Positions 1 through 7,934 of a DNA stretch of 45,166 nt are shown in pieces; position 1 is the first letter of the stretch, and every line of letters starts with the position of its first letter. The notes beneath the pieces are model-generated. The model was not told the origin of the DNA, did not search any database, and saw only the letters and a list, made by a program, of their open reading frames with translations. Source of the stretch: a virus; the IMG/VR virus record IMGVR_UViG_3300044699_000097, positions 1 through 45,166 of that record; one strand, 5' to 3'. Position numbers and translations under genes: made by a program.

Positions 1-1785
1 TTCCACTATTGGGCCTATTTGGGGGCGAACCCCGTATTTCGACCTACCTATATCTTATCAGCTATATCGGGTCGAGATTGGACCCCCACCCCCCGGAGTG
101 CAGGCACCGTCCCCATACCAAGTTTCGGAGGGAGGCGAACAGCCTCGCCCACATGAGACCCGTCGGGACGTGAATCGCACGTATGTTCTGTGGGTACAAA
201 CCTGTGGGAAATGTGGCCGGGACGTAGGGCAGGCTGAGTGATCGTTAGGATACGAACACCTGTTGGGATGGGGCGGGGGGGGCAGGGTGGCCCCCCCTAG
301 GAGGGTCTCCTGGACGGTGATTTCCTGTGGGGAAGTAGTAGTATCCAACAGGCCTTATAGGAATCCGACCCGAACCGTGGAGAGATTACCCAGGGGGGCG
401 CCAGGGTGCCCCCCCTGCCCCCCCTAGATCAGGGCCGCCACCGATCCCGCCAGCCTCGCCCGCAAACTCCTTCCCGAGCGCCATCAACATGTCCAGTGCT
501 TGGATCCAGGAACGGGCGCTGCGGACGGCTCAAACTTGTCCTTCCGCTGCTTGCGTGCGGGAGGGGGTTCCTGAGGCGAGCAGGGCGATGGATTTCGATC
601 GGCGTGGCGCCCCAGCAGAGCCCGGTCGTGTGCGTCCTACGCCAGGGCGAGACCGTCCGCCCCCCCTGGCCTCCAGCTTTGAGCCACCTCCTTCTGTCTG
701 GCGCTGGGACGTTCCTCCTGCGCCAGGGGAGATAATCCCGCACGATCCACCGATTGGGCGACGATCTGACCAGCGATGTCCCACACTATCGGCGGTGGAT
801 GAGGCCGGCTCGACGGATCGTCGGCCAAACACCATGATCCCCCGCCAATTTCAGTCGCAGCAGGTTTTGCGGTGTGCTTCGAGCCCGACATGCACCTCGT
901 TTGATGGTCATCCCACTGGATTTGGGCGACGAATTTCGGGGGGGGTCGCACCGCATATACGCCAGGCCGACCACCGCCGGGACCTCGAATCGGCAGGACA
1001 CCCGGCCATTCCGGGCGCTGAACCAAAGGCTCCGGCTTCGACGGATCGTGGCACCACGCCCACAGCAGGCGCTGGGCGAAAGCCCTTGCAACGCCGAGTC
1101 GCCTTGCAGGTAGGCGACGGCGCGTAGGTCGGTCCTGGGGCGCAGATCACTCGCCGTCATCCGGTAGCTGAACTCGTTGATCCTCCGCTTCGTCCTCCGC
1201 CGAGCCTCGTTCGTCGTCGACAGCGTGCTGCCTGACCAGGCACTGCGCAGTGCGGCTGGTCTGTGCGTCGTATCCCATGGCGGTGGGCCTGATCGTTGAT
1301 CAGCTTGCCCTCGTCGACCTGTGGAAGTTCAGTCCGTGCGAACGCCCGCCGCTTCTCCTTACTTCTTCGAACTTCGGGTCCGCATCGTCGCTTCGGCTAG
1401 CAATGTCGTAGATACGCCTCGTTGGATCCCCCGCCCCCGAGCCGATGTCGAGGCCCGACCTTGCAGTGTCCCTTGCGCTGGCCCTGCGGCGGGTCACGCC
1501 GCTCGGTGCGCCCGCATCTACCGAGGACTTCTTCGCGCCACTGTCCCCGACGAGCACGCGGAGCAGGTCGACACGTCCCGTCAGTCCCCGGATGATCGAG
1601 TTGGCAGTCGGTAAGCCGGGGCGGGATCGAGCCGTGGCGTTATAGTGCCGTCAGCCAGCCGCGGAGCATCGCATTCCGGCGACTGCCCCAATCGACCAGC
1701 GGCGGTCGGCAACTGCGTCTGCAGGGGCAGCTGCGTCCCAGAACTCTGCTGGATGGAGCAAACCTCGACTCCGTACGCTCGAGGC
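1..1785. other. Left-end region without an intact gene
   Basis: No open frame here shows a recognisable protein, and the frames that are open look like chance frames of GC-rich DNA. The first 430 bases hold long G and C runs and two strong inverted repeats (about 276-297 and 393-415). From about 430 to 1785 the minus strand may carry a frame-broken gene downstream of the primase-polymerase: joined across a shift near 1050 it reads like a plausible helical protein, and near 1530-1565 it reads V-L-V-G-D-S-G-A-K-K-S-S, which resembles a P-loop missing its usual G before K. I cannot assemble a full product, so I give no function. Confidence 0.45.
276..297. repeat. G7/C7 inverted repeat
   Basis: A run of at least seven G is followed by CAGGGTGG and then seven C, which can fold into a very stable hairpin. 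A second, related G6/C6 hairpin lies at 393-415 with the same CAGGGTG word in the loop. No T-run follows either, so neither is a standard terminator. They could be structural elements of a genome end or of an origin, but nothing in the sequence settles this. Confidence 0.4.
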
Positions 1786-2797
1786 TCACTCACCCGTCTG
1801 CTCTCCTGTTTCGTCCCAACGGAGGGGGACAGGCGGCTTGGCACTCATCAACTCCGGCGGGATGTGCGACATCGCCGCTGCGATGTCCCCGCCGAAGTCC
1901 CGAGCGCAGATGTACTGGAAGCCGTTCATCGACCAGTGGCCGTCCGACGTCGGTTGGCCACAGCGTCGATCGACCATCCACTCCGGGCAGTTCTCCGACC
2001 ACACGACGACGCAGCCGTTGCCCTGGGGGTGCAGGCTCAGGCTGGTGCCCCTGGTCTTGCCAGGGCGGGTCCAGCGCACCTCTCCGCCGAAGTCAGCCTG
2101 GACGGTGAAGCCGTCTGCCTCCAGTTCAGCGAACCAGTCGATGTTCGCCTTCATCCACGCCAGGGGGGCCGTCCTCGTCGACCAGGGCCGACGGGTGGCG
2201 CTCCAGGGAGATGCGCTGCGGACCGGCCAGCCACAACTCGATGACCCACGCCGGGAACGCTCCCGGCTCGGTGGACCACAGGTTGTTCGTCGTGCACACG
2301 TACGAGCCGATCTCGCCCGTCTCCGTGTCGATGAACACCGAGTCCGGCAGGACCACGTAGCCGCCCTCCCCACGGGTGTCGATGCCCCTGGGGAAGCCGT
2401 TGGCGGCGTTCAGGCGCAGGTCGGGATCGACCGCCCCGAAGATGTGGAATCCCTGCCGGGGCGTGCGGTGGATCGGCATGTAGCGCTGCCAGGCGCTGCC
2501 GTGGTCCCTGGTCAGCTGCTTCCAGGCCAGGACCCCGCCGTGCTTGGCGTCGACGTCCACGACGGCGATGTACCGGCCGTTGTCCTGCATCCCGCAGGCC
2601 AGGCCGATGTTGTACTCCGGGTCGATGTCGGACCACCACTGCTCGATTTGCTCGACGTCGCTGGTGGCGTCCTTGAAGCCGTGCAGCGTCGCCGGTTCCT
2701 TGGTGTTCGGCTTCAGTGGGAAGATCCGGTAGCCCATCTGTCCCAAGGCCAGGGCCAGGCGGAGGCGTTCGTTGGGCACCGGCGCCACGGCAGTCAC
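1786..2797 (-). CDS. Bifunctional primase-polymerase (Prim-Pol), frameshifted
   Basis: The N-terminal part matches the archaeo-eukaryotic primase Prim-Pol family (PF09250 type), which makes primers and extends DNA in plasmids and phages. Visible features are the basic/aromatic start (GYRIFPLKPNTKEP, residues about 22-35), the metal-binding VVDVD motif with D81 and D83, the TPRQGFHIF segment (112-120, H118), and IDTRGEGGYVV (139-149), which is diagnostic. The GTG start overlaps the upstream stop by GTGA. A one-base slip in a six-G run near 2165 breaks the frame; beyond it the same protein continues with W-M-K-A-N-I-D-W-F and ends in a TGA at 1786-1788, giving about 337 residues. No helicase domain is visible in frame; one could lie in the broken region to the left. 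Function is confident for the N-terminal domain only. Confidence 0.85.
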
Positions 2798-2946
2798 GGC
2801 TCGCTGCGCCGTTCGATGCCGGTTGCGATGGCGTCGAATACCAGCTGTGGGTTGTTCTCCAGCCAGTTGTAGACGGCTTCGACGATGGCGTAATGGAGCA
2901 ACGTCTCGTCGATCGGGAGCTTGCTGATATTGTTCATGATGTTCAT
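2794..2946 (-). CDS. Small protein ahead of Prim-Pol
   Basis: A 50-residue protein beginning MNIMNNISKLPIDETLLHYA. An AAGG-containing ribosome site lies just upstream and its TGA overlaps the GTG of the primase-polymerase by four bases (GTGA), so the two genes are probably translationally coupled. The rest is a helical stretch ending in ERRSEP, with no cysteines or membrane segment. I do not recognise the family. A role in replication is suggested only by its position as first gene of the leftward replication pair. Confidence 0.6.
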   Translation of the reverse strand: MNIMNNISKLPIDETLLHYAIVEAVYNWLENNPQLVFDAIATGIERRSEP

Positions 2947-2967
2947 GGTCCTTCCAGGGGACTGAAT

Positions 2968-3005
2968 GAAGGGTCGGTGGCGTGAACCACCGGCCCTTCG
3001 CTTTT
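2968..3005 (+). terminator. Rho-independent terminator-like hairpin
   Basis: A 13-base stem (2968-2980 with 2987-2999, one mismatch) with loop CGTGAA is followed by GCTTTT. It has terminator form on the plus strand. It sits between the divergent leftward pair and the rightward promoter, so it may insulate the promoter from plus-strand read-through, or act as a leader hairpin 20 bases ahead of the leftward small gene. Confidence 0.6.
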
Positions 3006-3051
3006 GATGGGGCGTGAGGACACTACTCCTCGTGGTGGGGTAGGTCGACCC

Positions 3052-3080
3052 TTGACATGGACCATATTACTACATATACT
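3052..3080 (+). promoter_or_regulatory. Consensus sigma-70 type promoter
   Basis: TTGACA (3052-3057), a 17-base spacer, then TATACT (3075-3080). The -35 is perfect and the -10 differs from TATAAT by one base. This is the best promoter in the window and faces the long rightward operon. Transcription would begin about 6-7 bases after the -10, at or next to the ATG at 3087. CATGG (3056-3060) and CCATG (3085-3089) form a short inverted repeat flanking the promoter core that could be an operator. Confidence 0.85.
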
Positions 3081-3086
3081 GTGCCC

Positions 3087-3348
3087 ATGCCACGCAAAGC
3101 CAGCGTCCGGGGGTACCCCCGGCCAGCAAGCACCGCCGAAGGACCCCCGTGAACGTCGAGTCCAGCTGAACGTGTTGATGCCGCACTGGTATCGCGAACA
3201 GCTGTACGACTACTGCGACGAGCACGGCAAGTCGCTGCACTCCGTCGTCATCGGGGCGATGCTGGCGAAGATCCCGCCACGCAAGCCGCCGAAGGTCGGT
3301 GACTGGCCCCCGGAGACTACAAGTGGGGCTACGTCCCTCAACGAGTGA
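3087..3348 (+). CDS. Ribbon-helix-helix DNA-binding protein, probably leaderless
   Basis: After a basic start (MPRKASVRG) the frame breaks at a G5/C5 stretch near 3103-3120; removing one G joins it to an 80-residue frame ending at TGA 3346-3348. The joined protein has a beta strand RVQLNVLMP and two helices (HWYREQLYDYCDEHGKS and LHSVVIGAMLAKI), the layout of RHH repressors such as the Arc/CopG family, with a proline-rich tail. The ATG lies at the predicted transcription start, so the mRNA would have no leader, which is common in actinobacteria. As first gene after a strong promoter it is a good candidate for an autoregulator of the operon. The fold call is from pattern, not from a search. 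Confidence 0.7.
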
Positions 3349-3369
3349 GATCGACGACGAGGCGGAAGG

Positions 3370-3849
3370 ATGAGCGTCATCGTGGGAATCGATCCGGGCG
3401 TGACCGGCGGGCTCGCCGTCATTCACAAAGGCCGACTGAGCGGCGTCGAGCCAATGCCGGTCCACGACGGCCGGGCCGACGGGATGGGCATCGACGAGTT
3501 GCTCACCCTGTGGGAGCCGGACGCCGTCTACCTCGAAGACACCCAGCCGATGCCCAAGAACGGGAGCATCGCCAGCTTCAGCCTCGGGCTGAACACCGGG
3601 ATCGTCATCGGTGCCGTGACCGCCAACCAGTTCCGCCTCGTGCGGGTCCGCCCGCAGGCGTGGAAGCGCAAGATGGGGCTGATCGGCAAGGACAAGTCGG
3701 CCAGCCGTGGCCTGGCGAGGGAGTTGTTCCCCGAGTTCGGTGACCGCTTCAAGCGGGTCAAGGACGACGGCCTGGCCGAGGCGTGCCTGATCGCTCGCTA
3801 CGGGACGTTCAACGAGTTCGCTCAGTACAACGAGGGGCAGGGGGCATGA
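3370..3849 (+). CDS. RuvC-like Holliday junction resolvase
   Basis: A 159-residue protein of the RuvC/RNase H fold. It starts with VGIDPGVTGG, carrying the first acidic residue D8, then has VYLED with E56, and ends the core with KDDGLAEACLIARYG, where D132/D133 and E137 supply the last acidic cluster. Phage enzymes of this kind resolve branched DNA before or during packaging. An AAGG ribosome site precedes the ATG. It overlaps the next gene by ATGA. The size fits phage RuvC-like resolvases. Confidence 0.85.
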   Translation: MSVIVGIDPGVTGGLAVIHKGRLSGVEPMPVHDGRADGMGIDELLTLWEPDAVYLEDTQPMPKNGSIASFSLGLNTGIVIGAVTANQFRLVRVRPQAWKRKMGLIGKDKSASRGLARELFPEFGDRFKRVKDDGLAEACLIARYGTFNEFAQYNEGQGA

Positions 3850-4013
3850 CCGTCGAACTGTGGCGTGCCTGTCTGGCGCGCTTCGAGGCGTACGGCAATC
3901 GCAGCGAGCAGCTGATGGCCCGGATGCTGTTGACCCTCTGCCAGATCGACGATCCGATGGTCGTACGCATCTTCGACGCCTACGCCAGCGAGATCCTGGA
4001 GGCCGCACCGTGA
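3846..4013 (+). CDS. Small helical protein, unknown function
   Basis: A 55-residue protein starting MTVELWRACLARFEAYGN. It overlaps the resolvase by ATGA and the next gene by GTGA, so it belongs to a tightly coupled chain of genes. It is predicted helical and acidic, without cysteines or membrane segments. I do not recognise the family; its neighbours suggest a supporting role in DNA metabolism. Confidence 0.7.
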   Translation: MTVELWRACLARFEAYGNRSEQLMARMLLTLCQIDDPMVVRIFDAYASEILEAAP

Positions 4014-4327
4014 ACCGTGAAGAACTCGCGCAGCAGATGCGTGACGACCTGACCCAGCCGAAGCCGAGGACCCGGATGATCGACATCGAAAGGTTCTACG
4101 TGTTGTGCGCCCAGGCGGTGAAGACCTACGCGGTCGTGCTCGTCAGCCGTGGGGAGTTCGAGGATCGCTACCGCGAGGAGGATCTGTACCTGAAGCAGAA
4201 GCAGGGCATCCCCCTGGTCTACGGACCGTTCGCTGATGCGGGCTACCAGAACTTCATCCCGGTCAACGACAGCCCGTTCATGAACGACGGCGTCGAGATC
4301 GTCACCCTGTTCGAGGTGATCGGATGA
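4010..4327 (+). CDS. Conserved-looking small protein, unknown function
   Basis: A 105-residue protein with GTG start overlapping the previous TGA. The N-terminal half is charged and helical (MRDDLTQPKPRTRMIDIERF), the second half is richer in aromatic and strand-like residues and ends DGVEIVTLFEVIG. No catalytic motif is seen. Its stop overlaps the next start by ATGA. Confidence 0.75.
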   Translation: MNREELAQQMRDDLTQPKPRTRMIDIERFYVLCAQAVKTYAVVLVSRGEFEDRYREEDLYLKQKQGIPLVYGPFADAGYQNFIPVNDSPFMNDGVEIVTLFEVIG

Positions 4328-4509
4328 GCGACACCTTCACCTGTGCGGTGTGCGGCGGGACCTTCGACAAGGGATGGTCTGACGAGGAGATGTTGGCCGA
4401 GGCGCGCCTCCACGGTTTCGACCTGGAGGGCGACAACGTCCTGGTCTGCGACGACTGCTTCGAGCCGGTCATGAGCGCCAACAACCATCCGATCGGAGAA
4501 CGGCGATGA
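4324..4509 (+). CDS. Zinc-ribbon-like small protein
   Basis: A 61-residue protein with CAVCGG near residues 8-13 and CDDC near residues 43-46, so two CxxC pairs about 30 residues apart, the spacing of a zinc ribbon. A helix (SDEEMLAEARLHGF) lies between them. It overlaps both neighbours by four bases and precedes the RecB-like nuclease. It may bind DNA or a partner protein; no enzyme motif is seen. Confidence 0.75.
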   Translation: MSDTFTCAVCGGTFDKGWSDEEMLAEARLHGFDLEGDNVLVCDDCFEPVMSANNHPIGERR

Positions 4510-5747
4510 GCATGGACCTGGAAGATTTCGCAGACGAGCACGAGAACAAGGGCGACTACCGTCGGGCCAATGGCGCGCCGATGGTCAGCGACCCGGCAGA
4601 CCCCACGAGGTGGCTGCGCTACTCACGACCGTCCAGCTACGCCAAGGTGCTCGACAACTCCTTCGCCCTCAATGACTGGAAGATCAACAAGGCCATGCTC
4701 GGTGTCGCCGGTTCCCCTGCCATGCAGGCGCAGCTGCTCTCCCTGAAGGACAGCGACAAGGACGGCTTCAAGACCATCCGGGAGAAGGCGCTCGACAAGG
4801 GCCAGGCGAACGAGGCAGCCGACACCGGCACGGCCCTGCACGCCATGACCGCCAGGGTCGAGGACACCAAGGACATGTTCAACATCCCGGACGAGTACGC
4901 CGACGATCTCGACGCCTACGTCCAGGCGCTGTGCACCTACGGGTTGGTCAGCGAGCACGTCGAGGTGCACATGTGCAACGACAGCTTCCGGGCTGCGGGC
5001 ACGGCCGATCGCATCTACCGGACGTGCAAGCCGCTGACCGCTCCCGACGGCACGATCATCCCGGCAGGGGAACTCATCCTCGGGGACCTGAAGACCGGGC
5101 AGAAGCTCGACTTCAGCCTGCCCGGCTACTGCGTGCAGATGGCGATCTACGCCGACGGCGTGTTCTACGACGTCGAGACGAACCTGCGCCAGATCACTCC
5201 ACCGATCCACCGGCACTGGACGATCCTCGTGCACCTGCCGGTGGGCAAGGCGAAGTGCCGGATGATCTGGTGCTCGGTGGACGTCGGCCTGAAGGGCGCA
5301 CAGCTGTGCTACGAGGTCAAGGAATGGGACCGCAAGTGGAAGCGGGGCCAGGACATCGGCTACGACGAGCACCTCATCGAGGCGCCGCCGGAGATCGGCG
5401 GACTGGTCAACGTCAGTGACCCAGTCCCGGCCTACGACCCGGTGGACATGATGCCGATGGCCACCGTCTTCGAGCAGATGCACGCCTGGGCCAAGGAGCG
5501 CATCGCACAGATCGGCAAGTACCCCAAGGCCCGTGAGATGCTGATGCAGCGCTGGCCCGACGACCTGCCGAGTCCGAAGAAGATCCAGGACGATGACCAA
5601 CTGACCACGCTGCTCGACCTGCTCGATCTGGTCGAGAAGCAGAATTCGCTCCCGTTCGTCCCCTCAGGGACCGCCAACGGGAAGCGCAAGAGCGAGTTGC
5701 CAATCAGCAACACGCACCACCACACCAAGGGAGCAAAGGAAGCATGA
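4506..5747 (+). CDS. RecB/Cas4-like PD-(D/E)XK nuclease
   Basis: A 413-residue protein with the full motif set of the RecB-family nuclease fold: DTGTALH (H112), GTADRI (D168), LGDLKTG (D194 and K196) and the helix YCVQMAIYA with Q211 and Y215. Phage proteins of this type are exonucleases that process DNA ends in replication and recombination; Cas4 belongs to the same superfamily, but only two cysteines near the ends of the core are seen and no four-cysteine iron-sulphur cluster is evident. It overlaps the zinc-ribbon gene before it and the putative ssDNA-binding gene after it by ATGA. Confidence 0.88.
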   Translation: MSMDLEDFADEHENKGDYRRANGAPMVSDPADPTRWLRYSRPSSYAKVLDNSFALNDWKINKAMLGVAGSPAMQAQLLSLKDSDKDGFKTIREKALDKGQANEAADTGTALHAMTARVEDTKDMFNIPDEYADDLDAYVQALCTYGLVSEHVEVHMCNDSFRAAGTADRIYRTCKPLTAPDGTIIPAGELILGDLKTGQKLDFSLPGYCVQMAIYADGVFYDVETNLRQITPPIHRHWTILVHLPVGKAKCRMIWCSVDVGLKGAQLCYEVKEWDRKWKRGQDIGYDEHLIEAPPEIGGLVNVSDPVPAYDPVDMMPMATVFEQMHAWAKERIAQIGKYPKAREMLMQRWPDDLPSPKKIQDDDQLTTLLDLLDLVEKQNSLPFVPSGTANGKRKSELPISNTHHHTKGAKEA

Positions 5748-6223
5748 GCAACGAAGCAACGGATTTCCTCTTCGGAGGAAGCGGCAAGGCTGCGAAGTTC
5801 GAGGAGATCGGTGACACCGTCGAAGGGATCGTCACCAACGTCGAGAAGACCCAGCAGACCCACATGGAGACCCAGGAGCCGCTGACGTGGCCCGACGGCT
5901 CGCCCCGGTGGCAGCTGGTCGTCACCCTGCAGACCGAGGAGCACACCGACGACAACGACGATGGGCTGCGGCGCATCTTCGCCAAGGGCGGGCGCTACGA
6001 GGTGGCCGAGGGCACCGGCACGAGCATGAAGGACGCCATCGCTGATGCCGTCAAGAAGTCGGGGTCGAAGGACTTCGGTGAGGGGGGCTGGCTGAAGGTC
6101 GGCTACTCCGGTGTCGGCAAGAAGACGAACCGAGGGTTCTCGGCTCCGAAGCTGTTCCGGGCGCAGTACAAGGCGCCGACGTCCAGCATCGCCGCCAAGG
6201 ACCTGTGGGACGAGAACGAATGA
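5744..6223 (+). CDS. Putative single-stranded DNA-binding protein
   Basis: A 159-residue protein starting MSNEATDFLFGGSGKAAKF, followed by strand-rich sequence (VEGIVTNVEKTQQTH, RWQLVVTLQTEE) and ending in an acidic tail (DLWDENE). Phage proteins with a FLFGG start, an OB-like middle and acidic C-terminus are usually annotated as ssDNA-binding proteins, and an acidic tail is typical for recruiting partners. It follows the RecB-like nuclease directly, as in phage recombination modules. The call rests on layout and context; an alternative is a generic structural DNA-metabolism protein. Confidence 0.55.
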   Translation: MSNEATDFLFGGSGKAAKFEEIGDTVEGIVTNVEKTQQTHMETQEPLTWPDGSPRWQLVVTLQTEEHTDDNDDGLRRIFAKGGRYEVAEGTGTSMKDAIADAVKKSGSKDFGEGGWLKVGYSGVGKKTNRGFSAPKLFRAQYKAPTSSIAAKDLWDENE

Positions 6224-6441
6224 CAGCCAAGCGCTTCGAGTTGCACCGCGACGTCGACATCACTGGCGTCAGTGGAACCGGTGTCGTAGCCGAGGGCATC
6301 CTGTTCTCGGACGACGTCGCCGTCCTCCACTGGGTCAGCCAGTGGCCGTCGTCAGTGGTGCATTACGAGAAGGGCATGGAGTCCGTCGAGCACGTCCACG
6401 GACACGGCGGTCACACCCGCATCGTCTGGCTCGATGACTGA
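6220..6441 (+). CDS. Small conserved phage protein (TGVSGTGVVAEG family)
   Basis: A 73-residue strand-rich protein with FELHRDVDITGVSGTGVVAE near the start, a central LHWVSQWPSSVVHY, and HGHGGHTRIVWLDD at the end. I recall short proteins with this same pattern from many actinobacterial phages and hosts, where the function is unknown. It overlaps both neighbours by four bases or one base. The fold looks like a small beta barrel. Confidence 0.75.
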   Translation: MTAKRFELHRDVDITGVSGTGVVAEGILFSDDVAVLHWVSQWPSSVVHYEKGMESVEHVHGHGGHTRIVWLDD

Positions 6442-7100
6442 TGCCTGAGGGGGTGGTCATCCGGCGGCTGCAGCCATCGCTCCGGCTGGCCATCCCCATC
6501 AAGGACAAGCCGCGTAAGCCAGACAAGTGGCGAAGGTTGAAGGATTACCCGCCCCCCACGCCACAGCCGACTCCGTGTCGGCTGTGGCAGGGGGCGGTCG
6601 ACAAGTACGGGTACGGCAAGAAGAAGGTCAAGTACTCAGCCTCCGGGCCGTGGGAGTCGGAGAAGATTCACCGCTGGGTGATGAACATGAGCCGTGAGGT
6701 TCGTCTCCGCCCGGACCAGGTGATCCTGCACCTGTGCGATCAGCCGCTGTGCTACCGGCTCGATCACCTGCGCGTCGGCACGATCCAGGAGAACAACGCC
6801 GACATGCTCGCCAAGGGGCGGGCCAGCAAGCCGCCGGTCAACATCCTCCTGGGCGAGAAGCACGGGATGTCGAAGCTGACCAAGGCGGCAGTGAAGCTGA
6901 TGCGCGAGATGGACGAGGCTGGTGCCTCACAGGTCGAGATCGCTCGGGCCTTCGACGTCAGCAGGACCACCGTGCGGCGAGTGCTGCGCGGTCTGAGTTG
7001 GACGGAGGGCGATGTATCAAATGACGATGTTCCCGGACCTGGCCCCGGAGGAGGAAGTGATCCTGGGCAAGGAGCCGAAGGCCCGCCGGATCGTGCATGA
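6441..7100 (+). CDS. HNH endonuclease with C-terminal helix-turn-helix
   Basis: The core reads CRLWQGAVDKYGYGK, IHRWV, ILHLCDQPLCYRLDHLRVGT and ENNADMLAKGR, the usual layout of free-standing phage HNH endonucleases (beta-beta-alpha metal fold; cysteines may hold zinc). A C-terminal HTH follows (SQVEIARAFDVSRTTVRRVL), typical of site-recognising homing enzymes. The frame runs about 90 bases into the next gene with a low-complexity PGPGPGGG tail, so the true end may be near 7015-7025 with an indel nearby. It starts at the one-base TGATG overlap. Such genes are mobile; here it sits in the middle of the rightward operon. Confidence 0.85.
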   Translation: MPEGVVIRRLQPSLRLAIPIKDKPRKPDKWRRLKDYPPPTPQPTPCRLWQGAVDKYGYGKKKVKYSASGPWESEKIHRWVMNMSREVRLRPDQVILHLCDQPLCYRLDHLRVGTIQENNADMLAKGRASKPPVNILLGEKHGMSKLTKAAVKLMREMDEAGASQVEIARAFDVSRTTVRRVLRGLSWTEGDVSNDDVPGPGPGGGSDPGQGAEGPPDRA

Positions 7101-7153
7101 TCCAGCGATACGACTGTCAGTGCCTCTCCTGCCTGAGGCGTGGCGCAACATAG
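7012..7153 (+). CDS. Small Cys-containing protein, frameshifted
   Basis: An ATG with a GGAGG site just upstream gives MYQMTMFPDLAPEEEVILGK and then a basic stretch. A one-base change near 7098 joins it to a frame reading QRYDCQCLSC and stopping at TAG 7151-7153. The three closely spaced cysteines suggest metal binding. The product would be about 47 residues. I do not recognise it. The alternative is that the open frame runs on into the terminase gene, which is unlikely because the sequence there reads well in another frame. Confidence 0.5.
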
Positions 7154-7162
7154 AGTTCGCCT

Positions 7163-7597
7163 ATGGCGGTCAACCCCAACGACTTCCGTGTGCAACGAGT
7201 GCTCGACTGGCTGTGCACCCCGCCCGCCCACCGGGAGCCACGGACGCAGAACGACCTGGCCGAGGAACTCGGCATGGCTCCGGGGTGGGTCACCACGCTG
7301 AAGAACGACGGCTGGTTCCTGCGTCTGTGGGAGGACCGCTACCGCAAGGAAGTCGGCAACCCGGCCAAGATCCAAGAAGTGCTCCATGCCCTGCAGGAGA
7401 CCGCCGCCGATCGCACCGATCCCCGACAGGTCCCGGCAGCCCGCGCCTACCTCGAAGCGCTCGACCTGATGAAGCCGCGCAAGGTCGACGTCACGGTCAC
7501 CTCGACCGCGGCTAAGGCGTTGACGGATGAGCAGCTGACGGAGATGATCGCTGCGCGGGCAGCACAGGAACTGTTGGAGCGCCAGGAATCGTTGTGA
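7163..7597 (+). CDS. Terminase small subunit-like protein
   Basis: A 144-residue protein with an N-terminal helix-turn-helix (TQNDLAEELGMAPGWVTTLK, residues about 29-48) followed by a W-F-L-R-L-W segment and a long charged helix. This matches the phBC6A51-type small terminase layout, in which the HTH binds the packaging site and hands DNA to the large subunit. It lies upstream of the large terminase but is separated from it by fibre genes. It overlaps the next gene by GTGA. It could instead be another HTH protein, but length and order favour TerS. Confidence 0.65.
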   Translation: MAVNPNDFRVQRVLDWLCTPPAHREPRTQNDLAEELGMAPGWVTTLKNDGWFLRLWEDRYRKEVGNPAKIQEVLHALQETAADRTDPRQVPAARAYLEALDLMKPRKVDVTVTSTAAKALTDEQLTEMIAARAAQELLERQESL

Positions 7598-7926
7598 CCG
7601 TTCAGAGCGGGTACCAGCCGGGGACGGTCAGTCCGTCGTCACGACGCGCCGACTTCGATCTGCGTCGTCGGCTGACCAACCTCGAAGAGATCGTTGCCGA
7701 TATCGAAACTGGCGGCGGCGGAACCGGCGGGCCGGTCAGCTACGTGCACAACCAAGCCACCGTGTCCGCGACATGGTCGATTGCTCACGGGCTCGGCTGG
7801 TACCCCAACGTCACGGTCATCGACTCGGCTGGGACCACGGTGGAAGGTGACATCACCCACACCAACAGCAACCTGCTGACGATCCACTTCAGCGGAGCCT
7901 TCACCGGCGTCGCCTACCTCAGCTAG
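7594..7926 (+). CDS. Small virion/fibre-associated protein
   Basis: A 110-residue protein with a basic start, a glycine-rich linker (ETGGGGTGGPVS) and a beta-rich domain (SATWSIAHGLGWYPNVTVID ... GVAYLS). This C-terminal pattern, HNQ...W.I.HGLG..P.V.V.D..G, is frequent at ends of tail-fibre or baseplate-associated proteins in actinophages. The GTG start overlaps the previous stop. It precedes the fibre genes and is probably a particle component. Confidence 0.6.
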   Translation: MTVQSGYQPGTVSPSSRRADFDLRRRLTNLEEIVADIETGGGGTGGPVSYVHNQATVSATWSIAHGLGWYPNVTVIDSAGTTVEGDITHTNSNLLTIHFSGAFTGVAYLS

Positions 7927-7934
7927 GAGCCCCC

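Noticed and set aside
4623-5600. Long minus-strand frame of 325 codons opposite the RecB-like gene
   Set aside because: Shadow frame caused by GC-rich codon positions; the plus-strand frame contains a full nuclease motif set.
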